This document shows, piece by piece, positions 8,672 to 14,763 of a stretch of 18,251 nucleotides of DNA (position 1 is its first letter; every line of letters starts with the position of its first letter). The position numbers and the translations under genes were made by a program. The DNA is taken from contig DATGLW010000069.1 of the NCBI GenBank assembly GCA_035293965.1, positions 1 through 18,251 of the forward strand, written 5' to 3'. The notes below the pieces were generated by a model. That model was not told the origin of the DNA and made no database searches. It saw only the letters and a list, made by a program, of their open reading frames with translations. The DNA is from DATGLW01 sp035293965 (lineage in GTDB: Bacteria; Actinomycetota; Acidimicrobiia; Acidimicrobiales; RAAP-2).

Positions 8672-9657
8672 GCCGGCCCGCCATCGACCGGGCCGGCGCC
8701 CTGCAGCCGGAGCTGGCGCTCGTCGCCGCCGCGCTCGGTCCGCTTGCCCGGGTCGACCACCCCCTCGGTGCCCTCACGACCTATCGCGTCGGTGGTCGGG
8801 CCGCCCTGTTCGTGGAGGCACACAGCGAGGAGGACCTGCACTCGGTCCGCAGGGCCCTGCGGGGCCGGCGGGTCGCGGTGCTGGTGGTCGGCAAGGGCTC
8901 GAACCTCCTGGTGGCCGACGCCGGGTTCGACGGCCTGGCGGTCCGCCTGGGCCGCGGGTTCGAGTGGGTGGCGCTGCCCGATCCGCCGGGGGCGCCGGGG
9001 GAGCCGGTTCTCGTGCGGGCCGGGGCCGCCACCGGGCTGCCCGTGGTGGCACGGCGGTCGGTCGAGGCAGGGTTGCGGGGCCTCGAGTGGGCTGTGGGGG
9101 TTCCCGGCTCGGTGGGCGGCGCGCTGCGCATGAACGCCGGCGGCCACGGTTCGGACACCGCGGCTGTGCTCCGCCGGTACCGGTGGATGGACCTGGCAGG
9201 AGAGGAGGGGGGCGAGGACGCCGCGGCACGCCTCGAGCTCGGCTACCGGCGTTCGTCGCTGACCGCCACCCAGGTTGTCCTGTGGGCCGAGCTCGAGCTT
9301 GCTGCCGGCGACCGGCAGGCGGGGCGCGACGTGCTGGCCGAGGTGGTGCGGTGGCGCCGCCGCCATCAGCCGGGCGGGAGCAACGCCGGGTCGGTCTTCA
9401 CCAACCCCCCGGGTGCCTCGGCCGGCCAGCTGGTGGAGGCAGCGGGGCTCAAGGGCTACCGCCTCGGCACGGCTCGGGTGTCGGAGAAGCACGCCAATTT
9501 CATCCAGGCGGACGAGGGCGGCTCCGCCGACGACGTGCACCGGCTGATCCGCCACGTGCAGGCCGAGGTGGCCCGCTCGTGCGGCGTGGTGCTCGAGCCA
9601 GAGGTGCAGCTGGTCGGCTTCGGTGCCCGCCCCGACAGCGAGGAGCGGTACCCGTGA
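8668..9657 (+). CDS. murB: UDP-N-acetylenolpyruvoylglucosamine reductase MurB
   Basis: FAD-dependent reductase that completes UDP-MurNAc synthesis; 329 aa. FAD-domain motifs are TTYRVGGRAALFVEA, VVGKGSNLLVAD and GLEWAVGVPGSVGGALRMNAG. The catalytic serine is S242 in SNAGSVFTNPPG (most relatives have FKNP), and the C-terminal acid lies in the E310-P-E312-VQLVGF region. AGLKGYRLGTARVSEKHANF is also typical of the family. The GTG start at 8668 overlaps the murC stop, and its own stop overlaps the ftsQ GTG, so murC-murB-ftsQ form an uninterrupted coupled set. No ddl lies between murB and ftsQ, which is common in actinobacteria. Confidence 0.95.
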   Translation: MSRPAIDRAGALQPELALVAAALGPLARVDHPLGALTTYRVGGRAALFVEAHSEEDLHSVRRALRGRRVAVLVVGKGSNLLVADAGFDGLAVRLGRGFEWVALPDPPGAPGEPVLVRAGAATGLPVVARRSVEAGLRGLEWAVGVPGSVGGALRMNAGGHGSDTAAVLRRYRWMDLAGEEGGEDAAARLELGYRRSSLTATQVVLWAELELAAGDRQAGRDVLAEVVRWRRRHQPGGSNAGSVFTNPPGASAGQLVEAAGLKGYRLGTARVSEKHANFIQADEGGSADDVHRLIRHVQAEVARSCGVVLEPEVQLVGFGARPDSEERYP

Positions 9658-10613
9658 GGGCACCGACGGGGACCTCGCGGGCTGTGCGGCCTCCAGCGGG
9701 TCCGCCGCTGCCGCCCGGTGCTGCCCGGGGACGTCGCGCGCGCTCGTTCGCCCGGTGGACCGCTGCCCGCTGGGCGGCCGGGGCAGCCCGAGCACGCGCC
9801 CGGCGCGTCCGGCGACCGGCCACGGCCCCGCGCCGGCTCGACGCAGGTGGTGCACGGGCCGGGGTCGACCCCCGGATCGGGGCCCGCCGGGCGGCGGTGG
9901 CCAGGCGGCGCGGCCGGCGGCGCCTGGCGATGGCGGCCGCCGGCCTCGCCCTGCCCTGCCTGGGGGCGGCGGGGTGGGGGCTCTTGCACACCGGGCCCTT
10001 CTCGGCGCGGGTGGTCACCGTGGTCGGGGCCGAGCACACGTCTCGGGCGGCAGTGGTCGAGGCGGCGGGGCTGGCCGGTCACCCCCCGCTGATCGACGTC
10101 GACCCGGGCCGGGCGGCGGCTGCGGTGGCGCGGCTTCCCTGGGTGCTGCGGGCCGAGGTGGCCCGGCACTGGCCCGACGGGGTGCAGGTGACCGTGGTCG
10201 AGCGCACGCCGCGCCTCGTGGTTGCCCGGCCGGCGGGCGGCTTCGCCGAGGTCGACGTGACCGGGCGCGTGCTGGCGACGGTCGCCTCGCCGCCACCGGG
10301 GCTGATCGAGCTGCACGTGCCGGTCGTGCCCGGCGCGCCCGGCCGGGCCGTCGGCGCCGGGGCGGGGCCGGCCCTGGCGGTCGCGGCAACGTTGCCCCGG
10401 GCCTTCGCCGCCCAGGTGTCCGCGATCGAGGCCGGCGCCGGGGGCCAGGTGGACCTGCAGCTGGCCGTACCGGCGACCGTGCGGCTGGGCAGCACGTCGC
10501 AGCTCTCGGTCAAGTACGAGGCGGTGGCCGCGCTCTTGGCGCGTGGGCTCGTGCACCCGGGAGACACGGTCGACGTGAGCGTGCCCGCCGCGCCGGCCGT
10601 CTCGGGTCCGTGA
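9654..10613 (+). CDS. ftsQ: Divisome protein FtsQ (POTRA domain)
   Basis: Bitopic divisome assembly protein, 319 aa. The cytoplasmic N-terminus (residues 1-90) is extremely Arg/Ala/Pro-rich. One membrane helix follows at about 91-111 (LAMAAAGLALPCLGAAGWGL). The extracytoplasmic POTRA domain spans about 114-185 (FSARVVTVVGAEHTSRAAVV, then LPWVLRAEVARHWPDGVQVT and VVERTPRLVV). The beta domain after it is poorly conserved, as usual. The GTG start overlaps the murB stop (GTGA). The stop TGA 10611-10613 lies inside the first copy of a 36-bp direct repeat, and the duplicate copy 75 bp downstream is in the same frame. Function is assigned from the POTRA motif and the position before ftsZ. Confidence 0.9.
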   Translation: MRAPTGTSRAVRPPAGPPLPPGAARGRRARSFARWTAARWAAGAARARARRVRRPATAPRRLDAGGARAGVDPRIGARRAAVARRRGRRRLAMAAAGLALPCLGAAGWGLLHTGPFSARVVTVVGAEHTSRAAVVEAAGLAGHPPLIDVDPGRAAAAVARLPWVLRAEVARHWPDGVQVTVVERTPRLVVARPAGGFAEVDVTGRVLATVASPPPGLIELHVPVVPGAPGRAVGAGAGPALAVAATLPRAFAAQVSAIEAGAGGQVDLQLAVPATVRLGSTSQLSVKYEAVAALLARGLVHPGDTVDVSVPAAPAVSGP

Positions 10614-10624
10614 AGGGCGCGTCC
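10589..10624 (+). repeat. 36-bp direct repeat, copy 1 (spans the ftsQ stop codon)
   Basis: Bases 10589-10624 are identical to 10664-10699, a perfect 36-bp match with a 75-bp period (25 codons). This copy encodes the last residues of FtsQ (APAVSGP) and its TGA. The 39 bases between the copies are not repeated elsewhere in the window. Confidence 0.95.
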
Positions 10625-10663
10625 ACGCTCGGGCTCAGGTGGTCGGTTCGCGCCGCCGAACGT

Positions 10664-10699
10664 CGCGCCGGCCGTCTCGGGTCCGTGAAGGGCGCGTCC
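10664..10699 (+). repeat. 36-bp direct repeat, copy 2 (duplicate of ftsQ 3' end)
   Basis: Perfect second copy of 10589-10624. It is in the ftsQ frame. If the first stop were read through, 24 more residues would follow, ending in the same APAVSGP and a second TGA at 10686-10688. It lies just upstream of the candidate ftsZ promoter. Confidence 0.95.
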
Positions 10700-10715
10700 G
10701 CCCGCCGGCGCCTGC

Positions 10716-10744
10716 TTGACCACGTCCGGCGCCACCCCTATCGT
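10716..10744 (+). promoter_or_regulatory. Candidate sigma-70 promoter for ftsZ
   Basis: TTGACC (10716-10721) and TATCGT (10739-10744) are separated by exactly 17 bp: five of six and four of six consensus bases. The same -10 hexamer recurs before the dksA-like gene at 14689. Transcription would start near 10751, giving an ftsZ leader of about 130 nt that contains both palindromes. Initiation has not been shown. Confidence 0.6.
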
Positions 10745-10763
10745 GTGTGAGCGCCGCTCCTGC

Positions 10764-10790
10764 CTCTCAACCTCCGATGGAGGTTGAGAG
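10764..10790. promoter_or_regulatory. Perfect 12-bp inverted repeat in ftsZ leader; candidate operator
   Basis: Left arm CTCTCAACCTCC (10764-10775), centre GAT, right arm GGAGGTTGAGAG (10779-10790), with no mismatch. It lies 20 bp downstream of the candidate -10. No T-run follows, so it does not look like an intrinsic terminator, and its A/T content is higher than its surroundings. The CTCAACCT/AGGTTGAG half-sites resemble inverted operators of MerR-family regulators. FtsR, a conserved actinobacterial MerR-type protein, controls ftsZ in Corynebacterium glutamicum. Assignment to an FtsR homologue is inference. Confidence 0.6.
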
Positions 10791-10834
10791 AGTCGGCGCG
10801 GCATGTTCGCTGTGTCGGTGGAGCGAGGGGGAGC

Positions 10835-10847
10835 GACGATCATCGTC
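10835..10847. promoter_or_regulatory. Second short palindrome in the ftsZ leader
   Basis: GACGAT-C-ATCGTC is a perfect inverted repeat with 6-bp arms, 35 bp before the ftsZ ATG. An 8-bp self-complementary CGACGTCG follows at 10866-10873 and touches the ribosome binding site. Either could be a binding site or leader RNA structure; 6-bp arms in GC-rich DNA can also arise by chance. Confidence 0.3.
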
Positions 10848-10882
10848 CGTGGCTTGCCGGCGACCCGACGTCGAGGGAGTCC

Positions 10883-12001
10883 ATGACCGTTCCGCCACAG
10901 AGCAACTACCTGGCCGTGATCAAGGTGGTCGGCGTAGGTGGCGGTGGGGTCAACGCCGTCAACCGCATGATCGACGCCGGGCTGCGCAGCGTGGAGTTCA
11001 TCGCCACCAACACCGACGCCCAGGCGCTGCTGATGAGCGACGCCGACCTCAAGCTCGACATCGGGCGCCAGCTCACCCGCGGGCTCGGCGCCGGCAGCGA
11101 CCCCGAGATCGGCCGCCAGGCGGCCGAGGAGCACCGGGCCGAGATCGAAGAGGCCCTGCGCGGCGCGGACATGGTCTTCATCACGGCCGGCAAGGGCGGC
11201 GGCACGGGCACCGGGGCGGCCCCGGTGATCGCCGAGGTTGCCAAGTCCCTCGGCGCGCTCACCATCGGCGTGGTCACCCGGCCGTTCACCTTCGAGGGGC
11301 GCCGCCGGGCGATGCAGGCCGAGAAGGGCATCCAGGTCCTCAAAGAAAAGGTCGACACCCTCATCGTCATCCCCAACGACCGGCTCCTCACGGTGTCGAC
11401 CGACAAGACGTCGATGCTGAACGCCTTCAAGATGGCCGACGAGGTGCTCCTCCAGGGTGTGCGCGGCATCACCGACCTCATCACCGTGCCCGGTCTCATC
11501 AACACCGACTTCGCCGACGTCCGCATGGTCATGACCAACGCAGGCACCGCGATCATGGGCATCGGCTCGTCCAACGGCGAGGGGCGAGCGGTGAGCGCGG
11601 CGCGCGCGGCGATCACGAGCCCGCTGCTGGAGGCCTCGATCGAGGGTGCGCGCGGCATCCTGCTCAACATCGCCGGGGGCTCCGACCTCAAGCTGTTCGA
11701 GGTGAACGAGGCGGCCGAGATCATCCACTCGGTTGCCCACCCCGACGCCAACATCATCTTCGGCGCCGTCATCGACGACAACATGGGCGACGAGGTCCGC
11801 GTGACCGTCATCGCCGCCGGGTTCGAGCGCTGGGAGGACGGCGGGCGCGCCCAGGCGGCCTCGGCGAGCGCGCCCAACGGCGGCTCGCCGCTCGGGCTCG
11901 ATCGCGATCGCGTGGAGCCGGTGGACGTCTTCGCCGCCTCCACGGACGAGGACCTCGACCTCGGTGACGACGAGTTCGACGTGCCCTCCTTCCTTCGCTG
12001 A
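10883..12001 (+). CDS. ftsZ: Cell division GTPase FtsZ
   Basis: Tubulin-like GTPase that forms the Z ring; 372 aa. The Rossmann entry VVGVGGGGVNAVNRMI is followed by NTDAQAL, the tubulin signature G105-GGTGTG-111, and the T7 loop NTDFADVRMVMTNAG with the catalytic Asp residues. A short variable Ala/Gly/Ser-rich linker then leads to the C-terminal peptide DEFDVPSFLR, the docking site for SepF and other partners. The start is ATG 10883, with an AGGGAG ribosome binding site a few bases upstream; the frame stays open upstream but without FtsZ sequence. Unlike the GTG-started genes before it, it has a 269-bp upstream region with its own candidate promoter and operator. ftsA is not present. Confidence 0.98.
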   Translation: MTVPPQSNYLAVIKVVGVGGGGVNAVNRMIDAGLRSVEFIATNTDAQALLMSDADLKLDIGRQLTRGLGAGSDPEIGRQAAEEHRAEIEEALRGADMVFITAGKGGGTGTGAAPVIAEVAKSLGALTIGVVTRPFTFEGRRRAMQAEKGIQVLKEKVDTLIVIPNDRLLTVSTDKTSMLNAFKMADEVLLQGVRGITDLITVPGLINTDFADVRMVMTNAGTAIMGIGSSNGEGRAVSAARAAITSPLLEASIEGARGILLNIAGGSDLKLFEVNEAAEIIHSVAHPDANIIFGAVIDDNMGDEVRVTVIAAGFERWEDGGRAQAASASAPNGGSPLGLDRDRVEPVDVFAASTDEDLDLGDDEFDVPSFLR

Positions 12002-12045
12002 CCCCTCCGCTGAGCCAGCCGGCGGCTGCCGCCTCGGCGGCCGAG

Positions 12046-12705
12046 GTGGCCGCCAGGATGGCCACGGTGCGCCGGCGCATCGCCGCCGCCGGGGGCGACC
12101 CCGGACGGATCCGGGTCGTGGCCGTCACGAAAGGCTTCGGAGCAGCAGCAGCCCGAGCCGCGCTGGCAGCCGGTTTGACCGACGTCGGGGAGAACTACGC
12201 TGACGAGCTCCTCGCCAAGGCGCCCGCGCTGGCGCTACCTCCGGGCACGCCGGGGCCGACGTGGCACTTCCTCGGCCGGGTCCAGCGGCGCAAGGTGGCC
12301 CGGCTCGCGCCGGTCGTGGCTTGGTGGCAGGGCCTCGCCCGCGTGGTCGAGGCCGAGGCGATCGCGCGCCACCGGCCGGGGGCAACCGTGCTCGTCGAGG
12401 TCGACGTGACGGCCGTCCCCGGTCGCAACGGCAGCCGGCCGGCCGAGGTGCCGGCGCTCGTCGACGCCGCCCGCCGGTGCGGGCTGGACGTCCGCGGCCT
12501 GATGACGGTCGCTCCCCGGCTGCCCGACGAGGCCCGCCGCGCCTTCGCGCTCGTGCGGGCGCTGGCCGACCGGCTCGGCTTGCCGGAGTGCTCGATGGGC
12601 ATGAGCGACGACTACGAGCTGGCGGTCGGCGAGGGGGCGACGATGGTCCGGCTCGGGCGCGTGCTCTTCGGTCCGCGCCCCGGTGGGGAGCCGCCCGGGG
12701 CGTGA
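12046..12705 (+). CDS. YggS/PROSC-family pyridoxal-phosphate binding protein
   Basis: PLP-binding protein of the YggS (PLPHP) family, involved in vitamin B6 and amino-acid homeostasis; no catalytic reaction is firmly known for the family. It has 219 aa as a single alanine-racemase-like barrel. K29 in VVAVTKGF is the expected PLP lysine. Other signatures are VGENYADELLAK, WHFLGRVQRRK, GLMTVAP and the C-terminal CSMGMSDDYELAVGEGATMV with RLGRVLFG. The GTG start at 12046 is the first standard start; CTG 12010, 8 bp after the ftsZ stop, would add 12 Ala/Ser-rich residues. The ftsZ-yggS-sepF-yggT order is conserved in Gram-positive bacteria, but pgeF (YfiH), often found between ftsZ and yggS, is missing. 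Confidence 0.92.
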   Translation: MAARMATVRRRIAAAGGDPGRIRVVAVTKGFGAAAARAALAAGLTDVGENYADELLAKAPALALPPGTPGPTWHFLGRVQRRKVARLAPVVAWWQGLARVVEAEAIARHRPGATVLVEVDVTAVPGRNGSRPAEVPALVDAARRCGLDVRGLMTVAPRLPDEARRAFALVRALADRLGLPECSMGMSDDYELAVGEGATMVRLGRVLFGPRPGGEPPGA

Positions 12706-12720
12706 CGCCGGCCGCCGGCA

Positions 12721-12737
12721 CCGAGGGAACCCCTCGG
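12721..12737 (+). terminator. GC-rich hairpin after yggS (possible terminator or attenuator)
   Basis: CCGAGGG-AAC-CCCTCGG forms a perfect 7-bp stem with a 3-nt loop, 15 bp after the yggS stop and before the candidate sepF promoter. There is no T-run, so intrinsic termination would be atypical, though U-less hairpins have been proposed for actinobacteria. Confidence 0.35.
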
Positions 12738-12743
12738 AGCGCA

Positions 12744-12772
12744 GTGCCCGGGCGGCGCGCCGGGGCTACGCT
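12744..12772 (+). promoter_or_regulatory. Candidate promoter for sepF
   Basis: TACGCT (12767-12772) fits the actinobacterial TAnnnT -10; GTGCCC (12744-12749) lies 17 bp upstream but is a weak -35 (three of six). Transcription would begin near 12779, leaving a leader of about 12 nt that carries the GGGGAG ribosome binding site. Confidence 0.4.
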
Positions 12773-12790
12773 GTGGCGGGGAGACATGCG

Positions 12791-13342
12791 ATGGCCACGT
12801 TCCTGAAGAAGACCATGGTCTACCTCGGGCTCGTCGACGACGAGTACGACGACTACGAGGACTACGACCGGGCGCCGCGAAGCTTCACCTCGGCACCCCA
12901 GCGTCCGGAGCGCCTGCACGAGCCCGAGGAGCACGAGGAGCGTCCGCCGGCGCCACCGCTCGTGGGCAAGATCCGGCCCTTGGCCCGCGAGGTGCCGGGG
13001 TCGAGGGGCCAGGAGCCGGGCACGATGGCCCCGAGGTCGCCGAGCGTGCGCCCGATCAGCGGGGATGCGGCCCGGGTGCAGGTGGTGGCGCCGTCGCGCT
13101 TCGGCGACGCCAAGGAGATCGCCGACTACCTCAAGGCGAACAGGCCGGTGATCGTCAACCTGCAGGTCGCGGACCGCGACCTGCAGCGCAGGATGATCGA
13201 CTTCTGCAGCGGCGTCACCTACGCCCTGAGCGGCGAGATGGAGAAGGTGGCGGACCAGGTGTTCCTCCTCGCGCCGACCAACGTCAAGGTGTCGGACGAG
13301 GAGCGCCAGCGCCTCCAGGAGCGCAACTTCGGGCGATCCTGA
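12791..13342 (+). CDS. sepF: Cell division protein SepF
   Basis: Membrane-tethering partner of FtsZ, and probably the main Z-ring anchor here since ftsA is not in the cluster; 183 aa. The N-terminal amphipathic helix MATFLKKTMVYLGLV (1-15) is the lipid-binding motif. An acidic Asp/Glu/Tyr stretch (16-26) and a long Pro/Glu/Arg-rich linker (to about 93) follow. The globular SepF domain covers about 95-168, with VVAPSRFGDAKEIADYLKAN, RPVIVNLQVADRDLQRRMID and FCSGVTYALSGEMEKV. ATG 12791 is well supported by the amphipathic helix and by GGGGAG seven bases upstream; the longer frame from 12683 would put unrelated residues before the helix. yggT follows after 4 bp. Confidence 0.95.
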   Translation: MATFLKKTMVYLGLVDDEYDDYEDYDRAPRSFTSAPQRPERLHEPEEHEERPPAPPLVGKIRPLAREVPGSRGQEPGTMAPRSPSVRPISGDAARVQVVAPSRFGDAKEIADYLKANRPVIVNLQVADRDLQRRMIDFCSGVTYALSGEMEKVADQVFLLAPTNVKVSDEERQRLQERNFGRS

Positions 13343-13346
13343 GACC

Positions 13347-13604
13347 ATGGGTATCCTTGCGGGCCTCGTCGAGCTCTACGTCGTCATCCTGATCGTCCGG
13401 GCGCTGCTCAGCTGGTTCCCCGTGTCGCCGGGCTCGGGGTTCGAGCGGGTCCTGCGCGGCATGGACCGCCTGACCGAGCCGGTCCTGCGGCCGGTGCGGC
13501 GGATCCTGCCGCCAGTCCGGGCCGGGGGGATGGGGATCGACCTGTCCATCCTCGTGGTCGTCCTGGTGGCCCAGATCGTGCTCATCCCGCTGCTGCGCGG
13601 CTGA
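13347..13604 (+). CDS. YggT-family small membrane protein
   Basis: 85-aa membrane protein of the YggT family, commonly found next to sepF. Two hydrophobic helices are visible: GLVELYVVILIVRALLSWF (about 5-23) and SILVVVLVAQIVLIPLL (about 67-83). The segment between them carries the family pattern with Pro-rich turns (RLTEPVLRPVRRILPP). Its molecular role is unclear; links to membrane stress and division have been suggested for relatives. The ATG start lies 4 bp after the sepF stop, so the two are probably co-transcribed. Its stop codon is embedded in the -35 of a candidate divIVA promoter. Confidence 0.9.
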   Translation: MGILAGLVELYVVILIVRALLSWFPVSPGSGFERVLRGMDRLTEPVLRPVRRILPPVRAGGMGIDLSILVVVLVAQIVLIPLLRG

Positions 13605-13629
13605 CCCGCCCCCGGGGTGCGCCTACCCT
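13601..13629 (+). promoter_or_regulatory. Candidate upstream promoter (P1) for divIVA
   Basis: CTGACC (13601-13606, containing the yggT stop) and TACCCT (13624-13629) are spaced by 17 bp. Transcription would start near 13636, about 83 nt before the divIVA ATG, and would include the strong ribosome binding site and ATG at 13651-13663. Confidence 0.4.
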
Positions 13630-13650
13630 CCTGGTGCCGGCGCGCAGGCC

Positions 13651-13663
13651 GGGAGGGACCATG
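13651..13663 (+). other. Strong ribosome binding site plus ATG in the divIVA leader, out of frame
   Basis: GGGAGGG (13651-13657), then ACC, then ATG 13661 is among the best-looking translation starts in the window. Its frame (MKNPSPVPLV...) is one off from divIVA and stays open through divIVA until 14233. The short lead before 13719 could act as a regulatory upstream frame; a separate 190-aa protein looks unlikely because the overlap reads as Arg/Gly/Pro-rich shadow. Confidence 0.25.
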
Positions 13664-13706
13664 AAGAACCCCTCGCCGGTACCCCTGGTTCGCGACCGCC
13701 GGTGGG

Positions 13707-13719
13707 TAGACTTCGGCCA
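13707..13719 (+). promoter_or_regulatory. Candidate leaderless promoter (P2) for divIVA
   Basis: TAGACT (13707-13712) is followed by exactly six bases and then the divIVA ATG. This puts the hexamer at -12 to -7 if the A of ATG is +1, the classic layout of leaderless actinobacterial mRNAs. No convincing -35 is visible, and no ribosome binding site precedes this ATG, in line with leaderless translation. Confidence 0.5.
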
Positions 13720-14618
13720 TGGACACCTCGCAGCCGGCACCCTCGACGCTCGACACGTTGCGCACGGTCGAGTTCCGTCTCGGCTTGAAGGGGTACAACG
13801 TCGACGAGGTCGACGAATACCTCGAGAAGGCAGCGGCAGAGGCCGAAGTCCTCCAGGAGCAGCTCCGCCAGACCTCCGACCGGCTCCGGCAGGCCTCGGA
13901 GCGCATCGCCCAGCTCGAGGCCGAGCGAAGGGACATGGCGAGCGCGGCGCCGGCCGCGGCCGAGCCGGTGGCCGACGACGCCCTGCAGCGGACGCTGATC
14001 CTGGCCCAGAGGTTCGTCGACCAGACCAAGCGCGAGAGCGAGGCCCAGGCGGCAGAGATCGTGGCGCAGGCAGAGGAGCGTGCACGGGCAACGTTGGCCA
14101 AGGCCGAGGAGGAGGCCCGGAAGTTGGCGACCGAGTCCGAGCAGCGCTTGCGCGAGGAGGTCGCCCGCCTCGAGTCCCTGCGGGGGCAGCTGACGGCCGA
14201 CGTCGAGAAGATGGCCAGGCACCTCGAGGCTGAGCGCACCCGGCTCCGCGGCGCCCTGGCCGACGTGCTCAAGTGGGTCGACGAGCACGTCCAGCCGTCG
14301 GGCGCGCTGGCGGCGCTGCGCCCACGCGGGGCGGCGCCGGTGGGGCAGGCCCCGGGGGGCACCGCGCGCCCGGCCGAGGGCGGTCGTTCGCCCGCTGTCG
14401 GGGCACCCGGTGGGCCGGCGGCGGGCGGCCCGCCGCCCGGGGGGCAGGGACCGGCCCCGGTGCCAGGGGGCCAGCAGCAGGCCGGCGCACCCACGAGCGG
14501 GGAGGGCAACGGGGCAGAGACACGCTCCCTGGTCGAGCCCCCGAAGGGCGGGCCCGAACCTGCCACCCAGGTGCTCGACCTGAGGGCGAGCCCCGGGCAG
14601 CAGCCCGAGCGGAGCTGA
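13719..14618 (+). CDS. divIVA: Polar growth/cell division protein DivIVA (Wag31-like)
   Basis: Coiled-coil scaffold that in actinobacteria marks cell poles and directs cell wall growth; 299 aa. The N-terminal membrane-binding domain has LDTLRTVEFRLGLKGYNVDE and VDEYLEKAAAEAE (11-43), matching the DivIVA signature. Coiled coil covers about 35-72 and, after an Ala/Pro-rich break at 74-85, a conserved second segment and long helix at about 88-188 (DDALQRTLILAQRFVDQTKR). The C-terminal 100 residues are Pro/Gly/Gln-rich and probably disordered. Two candidate promoters precede it, one placing transcription start on the ATG. In Streptomyces ileS commonly follows divIVA; here a hairpin and a new promoter follow instead. 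Confidence 0.94.
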   Translation: MDTSQPAPSTLDTLRTVEFRLGLKGYNVDEVDEYLEKAAAEAEVLQEQLRQTSDRLRQASERIAQLEAERRDMASAAPAAAEPVADDALQRTLILAQRFVDQTKRESEAQAAEIVAQAEERARATLAKAEEEARKLATESEQRLREEVARLESLRGQLTADVEKMARHLEAERTRLRGALADVLKWVDEHVQPSGALAALRPRGAAPVGQAPGGTARPAEGGRSPAVGAPGGPAAGGPPPGGQGPAPVPGGQQQAGAPTSGEGNGAETRSLVEPPKGGPEPATQVLDLRASPGQQPERS

Positions 14619-14630
14619 GCCCGCCACTAC

Positions 14631-14652
14631 CCGGCCAACGCGGGTTGCCCGG
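14631..14652 (+). terminator. Imperfect hairpin after divIVA
   Basis: CCGGCCAAC (14631-14639) can pair with GTTGCCCGG (14644-14652) around a 4-nt loop, with one C-C mismatch, starting 12 bp after the divIVA stop. There is no T-run. Its place between divIVA and the next promoter fits a terminator, but the call is weak. Confidence 0.3.
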
Positions 14653-14665
14653 CGGGGAGGGGGGA

Positions 14666-14694
14666 TTGCCGCGGCGCGGGCGGTCCGCTATCGT
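14666..14694 (+). promoter_or_regulatory. Candidate promoter for dksA-lspA-rluD
   Basis: TTGCCG (14666-14671) and TATCGT (14689-14694) are separated by 17 bp. The -10 is identical to that proposed for ftsZ. A start near 14701 would give a leader of about 60 nt ending in a strong AGGAGGAG ribosome binding site at 14753-14760. Confidence 0.5.
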
Positions 14695-14763
14695 CACCCG
14701 ACCCGGCATCCGGCCCCTCCATGCCACTGCGCCAGAGCCGGCCGGGTCGAAGAGGAGGAGTGC

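Noticed and set aside
10589..10699. 36-bp repeat as an attachment site or insertion-sequence scar
   Set aside because: No integrase, transposase, tRNA or inverted ends nearby; only 39 bp separate the copies, which fits local duplication.
10764..10790. Palindrome as an intrinsic terminator of the upstream operon
   Set aside because: No T-run follows and it lies downstream of a good promoter in the ftsZ leader, so an operator or leader structure fits better.
13661..14233. Separate 190-aa protein from ATG 13661
   Set aside because: Nearly all of it is divIVA read one base off, with shadow-type Arg/Gly composition; only the start signal is notable.
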